Of a stretch of DNA of 64,000 bases, positions 52,201 to 60,680 are shown piece by piece. A program made the translations under genes and the position numbers. Each line of letters starts with the position of its first letter. Position 1 is the first letter of the stretch. Source of the stretch: Calliopsis andreniformis (taxonomy: Eukaryota > Arthropoda > Insecta > Hymenoptera > Andrenidae); contig NC_135069.1 of assembly GCF_051401765.1 (NCBI RefSeq), positions 10,456,501 through 10,520,500 of the forward strand, in the 5' to 3' direction. The notes below the pieces were generated by a model, which was not told where the DNA came from, did not search any database, and was given only the letters and a program-made list of their open reading frames with translations.

Positions 52201-55200
52201 CAAGTGATAAAAAGAAGAATAAAGAGACTCTTGAAACGGCTTATCAGACAAGCTTTGCTACATCAAGTGCAGACAAAGATGATTCAGTGCAACATGATAC
52301 TAAAATTAGGATACGTCCTGTCGAAACATCTACTGGAGATATGCTAGGTAACATGGAAATAAACGTGCCATCCAGAGATATGATGCCTCCACCTCTACGA
52401 CCCGCAGTAGGAGTGAATCAGTCCAATAAAAATGAGGAAGAGGATCTAAAACCGCCACCCATTCCATCACACGATGTTGTTGGGCTCTCCCCACCGCCAG
52501 TTGACATTACGACAACCAGTGCGCCCATAGGAGATCGATTTTCCTTTGTTACTGCAAATGAATCCGGCTTGAAACCTCCGCCCAAATATATTTCTCTGAA
52601 AGAGTCTTCTGTTGCATCTTTGCCTAGTGTCAGTATGGTTCCACCAAGCCCAAGACCTTCTTTGGCAAGGCCTTTCATCGTGGAATTACTTTCTCAGGTG
52701 AATTTCCGCTTAAATAAATTTTCTAGTGATTTTAAAAAATATAATGCTGTAAACTAAAAATATTTTTCGTTAATGAACTTTAGTTAATATATATTATTAT
52801 TTTTCTTGTTTTTTAGGATATGGTACCTCCACCGCCAGCGACACAAACTACTAGACCATTAGAAATTGCTACCGTAAGACCAGCTGTTGCAGTCTCCGGT
52901 TCAATTCAAATTGCAACTGCTGTCGCAACTTCTCATATTCCAGTTGTCCAAGACATCGAGTCCAAAATACCAATTATACACGGAACTGTGGATCTTCCAG
53001 TTGTCGTTGACGTGCCTGAAATTTTCAGACCAGTTGAGACGAAGATGACAGAGCACGTTAGCATTTACACTGTTCGGCCATTCGATACAAGACCAGTGTC
53101 CAGGTACTTAAAACATCCTTTGCTACCTTTTATGTTTTCTTTATCTTATATTCAGTATTTAACACACTGAAAATATTTTTAGAATATCAATACAACCAAC
53201 GGCGATGCTAACAACAAACCTAGTGATCCCAACGAAAATGAGGCCATTACAAGTGGATCATATCCAACCTAGTAGATCGTCATCTACAAGCCGAATCGTT
53301 GAGCCAACAAAATCCTACACATCTGATGTGCCACGGAATCCTGTGAAATATCCAGAGCATCCAGTATTTTTGGAGTCCAGTCACGATAACGTTATATCAT
53401 CGACTAAAGTGGAACCTACTGAAACTCTAACTTCCGTCACTATTCCAACTCAGAAGAAGGAATACCGGCCCACAATGACAAAAGATGAAGCTACAACAGT
53501 AGTTCCCACACAAGTAATAGAAGTAAAGCGAAAGAACGAAACCACCAAGAAAGTGCAGACTACAATAAGTACAACTGACAGTTCAACGATTAAAGTAACG
53601 AGCACATTGTTGAAGAATAGTGACAGAAGAAATGAATCGACAGTTAAGTTGACAAAACACATCAGTAACAGTACAACACGTGGAATAGCTAAGGAAACAA
53701 CCACTACTGTGCACATGAAGCCTAAAGAGGTGAGAACTATTAGTAGTTTCTGAAATTTTGCTTTTTCTATTTAGGCATTTGTCTTACGCATTATGACTTT
53801 GAACGACATTTTTAATTTAATTTCGACTGTCTAGGTCGTACGATTCCAAACATCGACAGTAACCAGGACAGAAACGTCAGTCTTAGGTTCTCCACCAACA
53901 ACAAGAACTCTGCTTCTCACTCATACATTGACGTCAACCACGGTTGAGACAGTAACAGAAACACTGTTGCGTCCAACAAGCGTGGTCGTGACATCGACAA
54001 TCTTACAATCAATAATGACCAGAATACCTTCGTCCTACGAAAATATAGTTGACAATGACTCTATTTTCGTAGTAATGAGTGACCAGAAACCTCCTGCACC
54101 TGGTGCCGAAGAGGTAAATGTAAGATAAATTTCTTTTAATTGTAAGATGAAAAAGATGTTCTGTAATTCGAAGATATATTACGTAAATGATCTTTTAGGT
54201 GGAGGCTGAATATGGTGACATTTCGAGAGATGAACAAGATCCAACTGGAAACGAAATTCACAGAGTATTGGCTGGTGGTGTCCTCGGGGCACCAGTGGTC
54301 TCACTTCAACCAATTACCAATCAATGCTCACCTGAATGTAGGGCTTCTAAGGCAGAAGTATGTGCTGAGGTTGAAAATGAAATGAGATGCATTTGTCGTC
54401 CAGGTTTTGCAAGAATGTTCCTTGATCGGCCTTGCAAACGTATGTATTAGTAAATATTCAAATACACTTATATTCTAGAAATTAACGATCTTAAAATTCT
54501 TTATATCTTAGTAAAAATTAATTTTACTGTTTCCTCCTTTCAGCAACTTATACCTACACTTTGCGAGTTGGCTTAGACCGTATTGGTCATGAACCTGTTA
54601 AATACAAAGCAAACATGAATGATTCTACATCGCCAGAATACAAAGCCTTAGTGGGCCCAACTAAGGATGCTCTGGATAGGACTCTGATGCAGAGTGATTT
54701 GAGGGACGTCTATAGGGGCTTGAAGATTTCTGGATTCACGCCAAACCCAACGAAAGTAGAATTCCATGTACAACTCAGCGACAACACTAACGAAACAAGA
54801 TTAAAGGAAGTCCTTCGAAAATATTTGATCGGAAGCAATTACAGTTTGGGAGGCACTGAAGTCTATGCTTCGAAGAACCTTGATGTGGTAAGTATTTTAA
54901 AAAAGAAACGTCTTAAGAAGTTTTCATTTTAGATCCGAGTATGTGTAGTTTCGAATTTTTAGAAGCCTTCACTCAGCAAAGTAATAAAGAAACTAGTTAA
55001 AAATTAATGATGCATTTCAGATTGATGCAGTCGATTTCGACGAGTGTGAAACCGAAGAAGGCGGTCCTCACCACGACTGTTCACCAAATGCAGCTTGCTT
55101 CAACTTGAGAGGTTCTTATCAATGTTCTTGCAAGGAAGGCTGGGCAGATCTGTCCGAAAACCCAGCATATCCTGGAAGGACTTGCTCCCAGGCACCTCTG

Positions 55201-58200
55201 GGTTGCCCTAGTTGTAACAATAAGGGACACTGTGTAACAAATACCAATGGTCAAGAAGTCTGCGAATGCTTCCCCTGGCACAGTGGACAACGCTGCCAAG
55301 TTAATCTTAAAGGTAGGTTTAAAGTAATTTAAACATGAACTTATCAGTAATATGAAAAAGATTGTTTTCATCATCCATGATAGAAATAGGATCGTTCTAA
55401 TTGTTCTTGGTCAGTCTGCTACTAATATATACATATTTAACTTAATTTGAAACTGTAGAGTACACATTACATGCAAACATATTTCTCGTATTGGTATTTT
55501 GTCTATTGATAATATAAAAATTAGCATTTTCTATTAAATAAGATCTTTTATTGTTATTCCTACTCATTATATAGATATAGTTAGGCTCAGTATATTTAAG
55601 ATATTGCCTCATAGTTATTTTTGCTATCTACATTTCACGACGATGTGATAGACCCACGTGATTATCTTAACATACGTTCCTGAATTCCTATTCATAAAAA
55701 CAAATTTTTTTCAGTGCTACTGATAGCTCTGGCTACAACTGGGGCAATATTGCTAGGTCTTCTGGCAGTCTGCGTGGGCATGGCGTGCTTCCGTCATCCC
55801 AGTCGAAAACGGCAGACTGGCGACAGAAGGGCTATGATTCCTGGAACGGGTGGAGATACCAGTAGCGAGGGCAGTGTCACGGATCTGGCAATTCCTCATC
55901 ACGTGCCACACGTTCTGCCACCACCGCCACAGATGATAGCACCCTTGCCGCCGACGAAAAGACCAGCCCCGAAAATCAGTGGGAAACCTAGGCATCAACC
56001 AAGAAAAGCTACCATGGTGCCAGCAGCTTCAGGTTCGTTACCTAATACTCTAGTTTTTTTATTTAAAAATTGTGAGAAATGATGACAACTTTTGTCAATT
56101 TACAAATCTTATGATCTCTTAAAGAGATTTTTAAGGGAATTTCTATACTAAGCTAGAAATTTCATTTTCATAATTACCAAATTGATTAGTTTAATATAAA
56201 TGCATTAATGTTATCATTACTTGAATTATTATAGTGCCCGTGAACGACGAACAGCGAGATCGTTCACTGACAGTGATGATTCCACGTGCCAAATATCGAT
56301 CAGCGCCTCAATCTCCACAAAATTATAAATCTGGCATGAGCACGTTTTCGACAGAGGAACATAAACTTCTCAATTATCTCGACAACGGCACGCACAATGC
56401 CGGAAACAGGAAACAGAGTATATCCAGCACGAAAGACTGTAAAGAAACCGACATGCAGGTCATCAGAACGCCTGCTAGCCCCACTGGTGCTCTTGTTAGT
56501 GCAGGCTTCCAGGTATATTTTCACATTAATATACACAACGACTATTAATTACATTGATTTATTAAGCATGAGAAATATTTATTCGATTATAGAAACTAAC
56601 ATCTCTTATTGTTAAACTCAATATATCTTCCTCATGATTCATTATCTATAAGAATAGGGGCAAATAATAAATTAATTGTAACTAAGTTTTCTGTATGTAT
56701 CTATAAAGTGGATATTTATTGGCGTTAAAAAGTAGAAGCGAATATAAGAAGATACATGAGAAATACTTCCTTCTTTATGATTTATCATGATTTAAAGTCA
56801 ATTATTATTTATTATTATTTATCTCAATTGGACTACTTTCATCTACACTTGTTTTATAGTACAAAAGGGAGAAAAAGAATACTGCACACTGTACTAGCTT
56901 TGTACAGAATTTCTATTCACCTCTGCGTATGCCACACTCTACAAATGTTCTCATTTTTATTCTAAAATTGCTCGATACTTTTTAGGTCTCAGCTACAGTA
57001 ACTCGAACAATGGACGCTGATTCGACATTGGCTCGATCCTGCGGCGAGACTACTGTGGAAGCAGCGACCAAGGTTTTGCGGACAGGAGACCTCCAAGTTG
57101 ATCTTTGCTCGACGTTAGCCCGTTCCTGTGGCGAGACGACCATCCAAGCGCCGACGAAACTGTTGAGACTCGACCTAGGGGAAGCAGGCTCCACCTTGGC
57201 CAGATCCTGTGGAGAGACGACAATTCAGCCGCCAACGAAAGTCGCCGATGCTCGAAGAAACAGCGTTAAGGACTCCAGAGACAACAGAGACACCAGAGAC
57301 AGTGCTAGCGAAGGACACACAATGGCTGAGAGGGATCTGGGTAGCACGCTGAGACTTCCGGCGCAGCATCCGCCTCTTTATAGCCCGGACAGGGTGAGTT
57401 ACGAGCGAAATTCGAGCTCTACTTATGATCTTTAGTTTTTTATATACTATCATATAAGTTGTTTTATTTCTTATGTTAGTTTCATATTTTAGTATCCCTT
57501 GGAGTAGCAGATATTTGACTAGTATTGTAAATATTTCTTACAAAATCGCAAGAAGGAAATTATAGAACTAACATTTTTAATAGAAATTTTTCTGTGTAGA
57601 TATAAAAAGTGTTAAAAAGCTAAGAATTTGAAATATTGTTGAAACATCTTTTTTTACTTATCAAGTCCTTTAAAAACACACATTTTAATCTTGTAGCATG
57701 CATTTAAAAAGCATTAACATTGAAAAAACAATACTTAAAAACCTTATTTTCATTTAAATAGTGCAGTAATTATTATGGTATCTTCAAAAATTCTTTATTC
57801 TTAAATTAAATTCTTGATCACAAGTTTGAAATAATTTTCAAGCACTTTTTTAAATCATATTAATATATCATGAAGCTTATCTTGCATCAAACTGAAACTA
57901 ACAAGTATATTTATAAAATTAGAGAAAATATTAACAAATCTTAATTTGCATTAATAATATCTATTCATCATTAAAATTTCGCTACATGGTTTTAATAATA
58001 TTGAATAATTAAAAATAATGAGCTTTATAGTATTTTTTAAGCTCAAGTATAAATCACTCACAATCATTTTAATAATTAAGAAATTAAAAATTCTATAATT
58101 CATGTGATAATAGCAACCCCGAAATAGGATGGCTACTTGAATGTACTGATTGTGATGGGCAATAAGAAAGAATAGAGTTTGTAATTACAGAATAATTATC

Positions 58201-58271
58201 TTTGTCTTAACGCAAACATTAATTAATATTTTCAGACTAGCGATCGAGAATCGAACTTCGACTCCCTCTAA
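33026..58271 (+). CDS. Giant mucin-like transmembrane protein (repeats, EGF-SEA-EGF-EGF, TM, cytoplasmic tail), 21 joined exons
   Basis: The exons listed separately below join into one frame: 17,993 nt including the stop, about 5,996 residues, and every intron phase matches. The extracellular part is rich in Thr, Ser and Pro, as expected for O-glycosylated apical or cuticle-facing mucins. It ends in an EGF-like domain (exon O), a SEA domain (exons P-Q), two EGF-like domains (exon Q), one TM helix (exon R) and a tail of about 230 residues. The family layout (EGF-SEA-EGF-TM) is known from membrane mucins; a role in the apical extracellular matrix of epithelia is my inference. I do not recognise a named orthologue; the A/B repeats may belong to an insect DUF-type family, but I cannot confirm which. 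The signal peptide is not in the joined exons, so the 5' end is incomplete. The join across 40279/41001 is the weakest; two neighbouring genes remain possible there. Confidence 0.8.
40280..41000 (+). other. Intron A-B; also reads as a possible 3'UTR of a short isoform
   Basis: If exon A is spliced at 40279 this is a 721-nt intron. If it is not, exon A ends at TAA 40318-40320 and the following roughly 480 nt, noticeably less AT-rich than other introns here, would be 3'UTR with an AATAAA at 40803-40808. The 60-70-residue open frames in this stretch contain pyrimidine-driven hydrophobic runs and are not supported as genes. Confidence 0.45.
40803..40808 (+). terminator. Candidate intronic poly(A) signal for a short isoform
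   Basis: A canonical AATAAA lies about 480 nt after the in-frame stop of exon A. Together with the weak donor at 40280 it supports alternative intronic polyadenylation. This is inferred from sequence only. Confidence 0.35.
41001..43268 (+). CDS. Exon B: acidic Thr/Glu-rich region
   Basis: The acceptor ATTTTCAG at 41000 (or an in-phase alternative TTTACAG at 40973, adding nine residues) opens a phase-1 exon of about 756 residues. A short Arg/Lys-rich start (RVRIRVPVVRKNGK...) leads into a long Glu/Asp/Thr stretch (about 41520-42480), then a Ser/Pro-rich stretch. It ends in a divergent type-B unit (about 43042-43200) with alternating Thr/Val (TYTYVVTQLNGLETKVTS). The donor G|GTGAGT at 43268/43269 is strong. 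The strong acidity contrasts with the basic Ser/Arg-rich part of exon A. Confidence 0.85.
43269..44500 (+). other. Intron B-C (1.2 kb)
   Basis: AT-rich intron between strong splice sites. I see no coding, repeat or RNA feature in it. Confidence 0.7.
44501..44775 (+). CDS. Exon C of the mucin-like gene
   Basis: The acceptor AATCACAG is followed by a phase-1 start (G|GA GAA CAT GAG) and the exon ends in phase 0 at CAA|GTAAGA. It encodes about 92 residues, ending with the first half of a type-B unit (TTTFTYLATITKDGTTTVST). Reading through the donor meets a stop a few codons later, which fits an intron. Confidence 0.8.
44776..45603 (+). other. Intron C-D with an internal 125-bp tandem duplication
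   Basis: Very AT-rich intron. Its middle contains two nearly identical copies of about 125 bp, listed separately; nothing else is recognisable. Confidence 0.7.
45026..45304 (+). repeat. Recent 125-bp direct duplication
   Basis: Copy 1 (45026-45150) and copy 2 (45179-45304) both begin TACAAAAGTAAACTATTGCA and end TTTGTATGAT, with only a few differences, separated by about 28 bp. It looks like a young segmental duplication inside the intron, not a transposon: no terminal repeats are visible. Confidence 0.85.
45604..45951 (+). CDS. Exon D: type-B repeat exon
   Basis: Phase 0 on both sides: acceptor CTATAAG|GTG, donor ACTCAG|GTTGGT. It encodes 116 residues with one and a half type-B units (KTTYTYLTL...SSTRVITNTVTAP, then a degenerate unit ending in TSTDIVTQ). 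Several junctions around here cut inside a type-B unit, consistent with exon duplication of a 348-nt module (exon F has the same length). Confidence 0.8.
46238..46561 (+). CDS. Exon E: type-B repeat exon
   Basis: Acceptor TTCGTTTAG and donor CTTCAG|GTACTA, both in phase 0, bound 108 residues. There are two type-B units: KTYYITYTYYNTFLEKGST near the middle, and TKTYLTTFTYFTTLLQ, which runs into exon F (AGADGETSTTVSSRSHIVEN). A unit split across an intron with the frame kept is good evidence that the join is real. Confidence 0.82.
46562..47217 (+). other. Intron E-F with a perfect hairpin
   Basis: AT-rich intron of 656 nt. A perfect 16-bp inverted repeat is found at 46904-46919 and 46935-46950; nothing else stands out. 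Confidence 0.7.
46904..46950. repeat. Perfect 16-bp stem, 15-nt loop
   Basis: TTCTGACGAATATGTC at 46904-46919 is exactly complementary to GACATATTCGTCAGAA at 46935-46950. It may be the remnant of a small palindromic element or a transcribed hairpin; which is unknown. Confidence 0.9.
47218..47565 (+). CDS. Exon F of the mucin-like gene
   Basis: Acceptor ATATTCTTAG, donor AATCAG|GTAATT, phase 0 on both sides, 116 residues. It completes the type-B unit begun in exon E (SSRSHIVENVVTESIAPS) and continues into acidic Thr/Ser-rich sequence. Confidence 0.82.
47689..48007 (+). CDS. Exon G of the mucin-like gene
   Basis: Acceptor AATTTTAG (phase 0), donor ATAG|GTAAGT (phase 1). It encodes about 106 residues: an Asn/Thr/Gln-rich start, then a hydrophobic Leu/Gly/Ser run (SNLLSLGSLGINSLSALGPV) that resembles the Leu-rich patch late in exon A, then a polar end. 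Confidence 0.8.
48133..48770 (+). CDS. Exon H: start of the proline-rich stalk
   Basis: Acceptor TTTTTGAAG (phase 1), donor GATCAG|GTAGGT (phase 0), about 213 residues. It is rich in Pro, His and Gln, with PPPLPVPNIPVHP and two VLEND motifs. It ends with RRPWSAKDPL, a motif that recurs at the start of exon I. It probably forms an extended stalk. Confidence 0.82.
48771..49192 (+). other. Intron H-I (422 nt)
   Basis: AT-rich intron. I see no further feature. Confidence 0.7.
49193..49564 (+). CDS. Exon I of the mucin-like gene
   Basis: Acceptor TGTTCCAG, donor CAAAGG|GTATGT, phase 0, 124 residues. It opens with a second copy of the Trp motif (RRPPWAQKDPLLPN) and continues as Pro/Gln/Val-rich stalk. 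Confidence 0.8.
49790..50635 (+). CDS. Exon J: proline-rich stalk
   Basis: A long pyrimidine tract and TTCATTCAG open the exon in phase 0; the donor is CCTCAG|GTAAAT. It has 282 residues, very rich in Pro, His, Arg and Asn, with many PP pairs (MVPPSPPLNFKNPPEKSG, LRPRPPIRS). No globular domain is visible. Confidence 0.85.
50727..52697 (+). CDS. Exon K: long proline-rich stalk exon
   Basis: Acceptor TTACAG|CAG (a NAGNAG tandem, so one Gln may be optional), donor TCTCAG|GTGAAT, phase 0, 657 residues. The sequence is polar with recurrent KPP, PPP and RP motifs (LKPPAIIPQF, LKPPPIPSHD, MVPPSPRPS) and few hydrophobic stretches. It fits a disordered, possibly glycosylated stalk. Confidence 0.88.
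52817..53103 (+). CDS. Exon L of the mucin-like gene
   Basis: A T-rich tract and TTTTTAG open the exon in phase 0 (DMVPPPPATQTTR). The donor TCCAG|GTACTT leaves AG of a split Arg codon (phase 2). About 96 residues of Pro/Val/Thr-rich stalk. Confidence 0.8.
53183..53729 (+). CDS. Exon M: Thr/Lys-rich region
   Basis: Acceptor ATTTTTAG with phase 2 (AG|A restores Arg, then ISIQPTAM), donor AAAGAG|GTGAGA in phase 0. It has 182 residues, Thr/Ser-rich with several N-x-S/T sites (for example KNETTKK, RNESTVK), likely glycosylated. Confidence 0.82.
53835..54113 (+). CDS. Exon N: Thr/Val repeat before the EGF domain
   Basis: Acceptor GTCTAG|GTC, donor GAAGAG|GTAAAT, phase 0, 93 residues. The Thr/Val/Leu pattern (TRTLLLTHTLTSTTVETVTE, then LLRPTSVVVTST) echoes the end of exon B and may be a last beta-like repeat. 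A second in-phase donor (GTAAGA) lies 6 nt downstream, so two residues may be optional. Confidence 0.82.
54199..54439 (+). CDS. Exon O: first EGF-like domain
   Basis: Acceptor ATCTTTTAG (phase 0), donor AAAC|GTATGT (phase 1), about 80 residues. The six cysteines follow C-x3-C-x7-C-x8-C-x-C-x12-C (CSPEC...CICRPGF), an EGF-like pattern. It immediately precedes the SEA domain of exon P, as in EGF-SEA mucins. Confidence 0.85.
54544..54887 (+). CDS. Exon P: SEA domain
   Basis: Acceptor CTCCTTTCAG (phase 1), donor GATGTG|GTAAGT (phase 0), 115 residues. The sequence has the SEA outline: a beta strand start (YTYTLRVGLD), the helix with polar face (SPEYKALVGPTKDALDRTLM), then LRDVYRGLKISGF followed by VEFHVQL and a second helix (TRLKEVLRKYL). 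At the usual G-S-V-V-V self-cleavage turn it reads PNPTKV, so the domain probably does not self-cleave. That last point is inference from the missing Gly-Ser. Confidence 0.8.
55021..55312 (+). CDS. Exon Q: calcium-binding-type EGF plus a second EGF domain
   Basis: Acceptor TGCATTTCAG (phase 0), donor AAAG|GTAGGT (phase 1), about 97 residues. After the SEA end comes DFDEC, typical of cbEGF, with C-x10-C-x5-C-x8-C-x-C and a final C (FNLRGSYQCSC). A second six-cysteine EGF follows (CPSCNNKGHC...CECFPWHSGQRC). The TM helix begins directly in the next exon. Confidence 0.9.
55313..55714 (+). other. Intron Q-R (402 nt)
   Basis: AT-rich intron ending in a long T tract and CAG. No other feature seen. 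Confidence 0.7.
55715..56032 (+). CDS. Exon R: transmembrane helix and start of cytoplasmic tail
   Basis: Acceptor TTTTTTTCAG (phase 1), donor TTCAG|GTTCGT (phase 1), 106 residues. About 26 hydrophobic residues (VLLIALATTGAILLGLLAVC and onward) are followed by the basic stop-transfer FRHPSRKRQ, so the C-terminus is cytoplasmic. The tail continues Pro-rich (HVLPPPPQMIAPLPPTKRP), which offers SH3/WW-type ligands. Confidence 0.9.
56235..56512 (+). CDS. Exon S: cytoplasmic tail
   Basis: Acceptor ATTATAG (phase 1), donor TTCCAG|GTATAT (phase 0), 93 residues. Polar, with several Ser-Pro/Thr-Pro sites (SAPQSPQ, RTPASPTG) suited to phosphorylation. Confidence 0.82.
56513..56985 (+). other. Intron S-T (473 nt)
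   Basis: AT-rich intron with short unsupported open frames; nothing else seen. Confidence 0.7.
56986..57393 (+). CDS. Exon T: cytoplasmic tail with three STLARSCGETT repeats
   Basis: Acceptor CTTTTTAG (phase 0), donor GACAGG|GTGAGT (phase 0), 136 residues. The motif STLARSCGETT occurs three times without change (codons starting 57022, 57109, 57190), each followed by a V/I-x-x-P/A-TK segment, spaced 29 and 27 residues. A basic/acidic low-complexity stretch and GSTLRLPAQHPPL follow. The conserved Cys and Ser/Thr suggest a binding or modification motif; the partner is unknown. Confidence 0.88.
57394..58235 (+). other. Intron T-U (842 nt)
   Basis: Very AT-rich intron between a strong GTGAGT donor and ATATTTTCAG acceptor. 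No further feature seen. Confidence 0.7.
58236..58271 (+). CDS. Exon U: last 11 residues and stop
   Basis: Acceptor ATATTTTCAG, phase 0; it encodes TSDRESNFDSL and TAA at 58269-58271. The C-terminal D-S-L fits a class III PDZ ligand, which is suggestive only. Confidence 0.78.
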   Translation, partial: TSDRESNFDSL

Positions 58272-60680
58272 ACATGGAGCACCCTTAACAAAGGAAATCT
58301 GGGTGGCGGAGGGTTGTGGACTAAACCGCTGGACGGTTGTCTCCACATGTTCGCAAACCGTTCAATAAAATTTTCTTCTCGTTGCCAAACGGAAAGAAAA
58401 ACGAGTTTCGCGAATCGGTACAAAAGTATCGATCGACAACAAAATGTGCGAAATTTTAGCTATTCTGAACATTGTCGACACATCGAGATAAAAAATTTGA
58501 AGATATAGTATTCTTACTGGGAGGCTTTAATTCGTTTATTTTATTCAATTAAAACACTATTTATTCAAAAGCTTCTCATAAAGTAAAAAACTAATTCTCT
58601 CGATAGTAATTGACAATCTTCAGGATAATCAGACGCGCGACAAAATATTGAAAAAAAAATATATGGAAGCATAAGAAGCGCTTTCTTCTTTATTTATTTA
58701 TATTCGTATGACGTTTATATATTTAGACGTGTCAATTACGGAAAAGCGCTCTCTTTGCTATGAGCGAGATTTCAATCGAGTTCTATCGGATGTGAATAAA
58801 TTCACAATCAGGTTCAAAGAGACGAGCGCATTGTTTATCCCCGTGCCAAAATGCAACCAATGAAAGGAATGCTTTCCAAACAAGCTGTTTCCGCCTTCCC
58901 AACTATCGTTATTACGTTTTTCATTTTTGTTTCTTAATTGACGGTTACGGAGGGCACGAAATGTTACTTAGAAACCTTATTGGTACAGAGAGTCTTACGG
59001 AAGCATATAACTCGTGTGGGATTTATCAGTTTTATCATAATTCATCATGGCCAACAATACTTGGATACAGACCCTGTCATTTGACAAGTGATGGGTAATC
59101 TGTATTAGTAAAACGTTTTAATCTAGAAAAAAGACAGTACCACTAAAAGACAACTAAATAACCAACACATTTAGAGTGAGTTTAATCTAATTCAATAAAA
59201 GAAACGTTTGCTTCACTGATTCTATACATTTGCTTTCCAACAAATTCAAAGAATAATAGACTACTCGGAGCAATTAGAAGATACTCGTGCAAATATTTTC
59301 GCATTTGATTATTTATATATTCAAATATTTTCTATGTTTATAAAAACGGGGATCTACTAATTGTTTCGAGTGGTCTATCATAAGACTCACATGGGTGAAA
59401 ATGAGACTGTTTATTGAAGAAAAAAGTTTTAAGAGTGAAAGAAGTGGCTCTCAAGTACAGGTACAAATTTCGCGCAATCGTTTCGCGTCCAGCTGATCGA
59501 AGAACACGCGAATCGATGCGTGAATTAACATAGTGTCATAGGTCGTGAACGGCGCCGATCGCTACGGGTTCAATAACCGCGCGATCAATCGCGAAAGCAG
59601 ACATTATTATTATTGTTGTTATTGTTTGTTTGTTTAGTCTATTCTCTGATGGGTCGCGTCATGTTGCCCGGCTTCGTCGGGGAAATTCGTACATCGCGGG
59701 AAAAAATTTAATCGAATTCCATCGGTGAATCTCCATTCGATCACAAGCAACGATACTCTAAACTGAATTAATTAAAATGAACCTCTATAATTTGTTTTCA
59801 TAGTTCATACAGTTCTTACACAGCTGTTTCATCTACTCTTGTTTTATCTATTAGAGATTTCCATGTGTGTACAAAGTAGAACATCTTTGCCACATTAGAT
59901 ATATTGTATCTTTTGTACTGAAACTTTAAATAAAATTAAAAACTTTAAATAAATTTAAGAATACAGTAATATTTTTGTGTTACATGAAAGTTTTACTAAT
60001 TAAAAAGTTACCATTTACAAACAGAGACTGGAAACTCTAATGGCTCAAAACCACTTTGATTGAGTTACTATTTAAATGAATTTTGGTCCCACTATGTTAC
60101 ATAAAATCTTTGGAGATATCGTTGCTAGTGAAAGACGTTGAATTTTCTGAGTTTGGATGCGAGAACGCGATTGGATTTTGACCACTTGTTCTATCGAGAC
60201 GAAGCCGCGGCAACGTCACTGGATCAGACTCAAGGAAGAGTGAGCAGGACGTATTGCAAAAGGCACGTATACGTGCAAATTTAACTCTTTAGCTCAATAG
60301 GTAACATAAGCGAATTCATTACGGAGGACAGGTGTATCATTAACGATGTTACATTTTTTTTTATAAGGCCGCGTTTAACCAAAACAGCGTCCGAGATTCC
60401 ATCGGACGTGAAAAGGAACGAAGGCGACGATGCTCGTACCTTATACGTATTGCAACTATGTACTAACTTGTCCTTTCTACGTCCAAATGAAATCTTCTTT
60501 ATATATATGCATATACATATACGCATAGATATTAATTTTATACATATATAATATACATATAAATATATTCTGTTGTACATATTATCTCCTCGAAAACTTC
60601 TACTTAATGCTATTGTAATTTTGTGTACTTAGAGCCTGTATACTTATGCGTAATTTTAATAAAAATGAATAATACAATGA
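58272..60680 (+). other. 3'UTR of the mucin-like gene (about 2.4 kb if the distal site is used)
   Basis: No splice-supported coding sequence follows the stop. Candidate poly(A) signals are AATAAA at 58364, 58795, 59194 and 60658. The stretch 59460-60480 is less AT-rich than the flanks, and the text just before 60658 (ending TGTACTTAGAGCCTGTATAC) reads like a UTR end, so the distal site is favoured. Two TGTACATA-like Pumilio-type words occur near 60500-60580 within AT repeats. Confidence 0.5.
60658..60663 (+). terminator. Likely main poly(A) signal of the mucin-like gene
   Basis: Canonical AATAAA (in TTTTAATAAAAATG), after which composition returns to plain AT-rich intergenic DNA. Confidence 0.45.

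Noticed and set aside
57010..57453. Minus-strand frames over exon T that also look repetitive
   Set aside because: Shadows of the STLARSCGETT repeats on the opposite strand.
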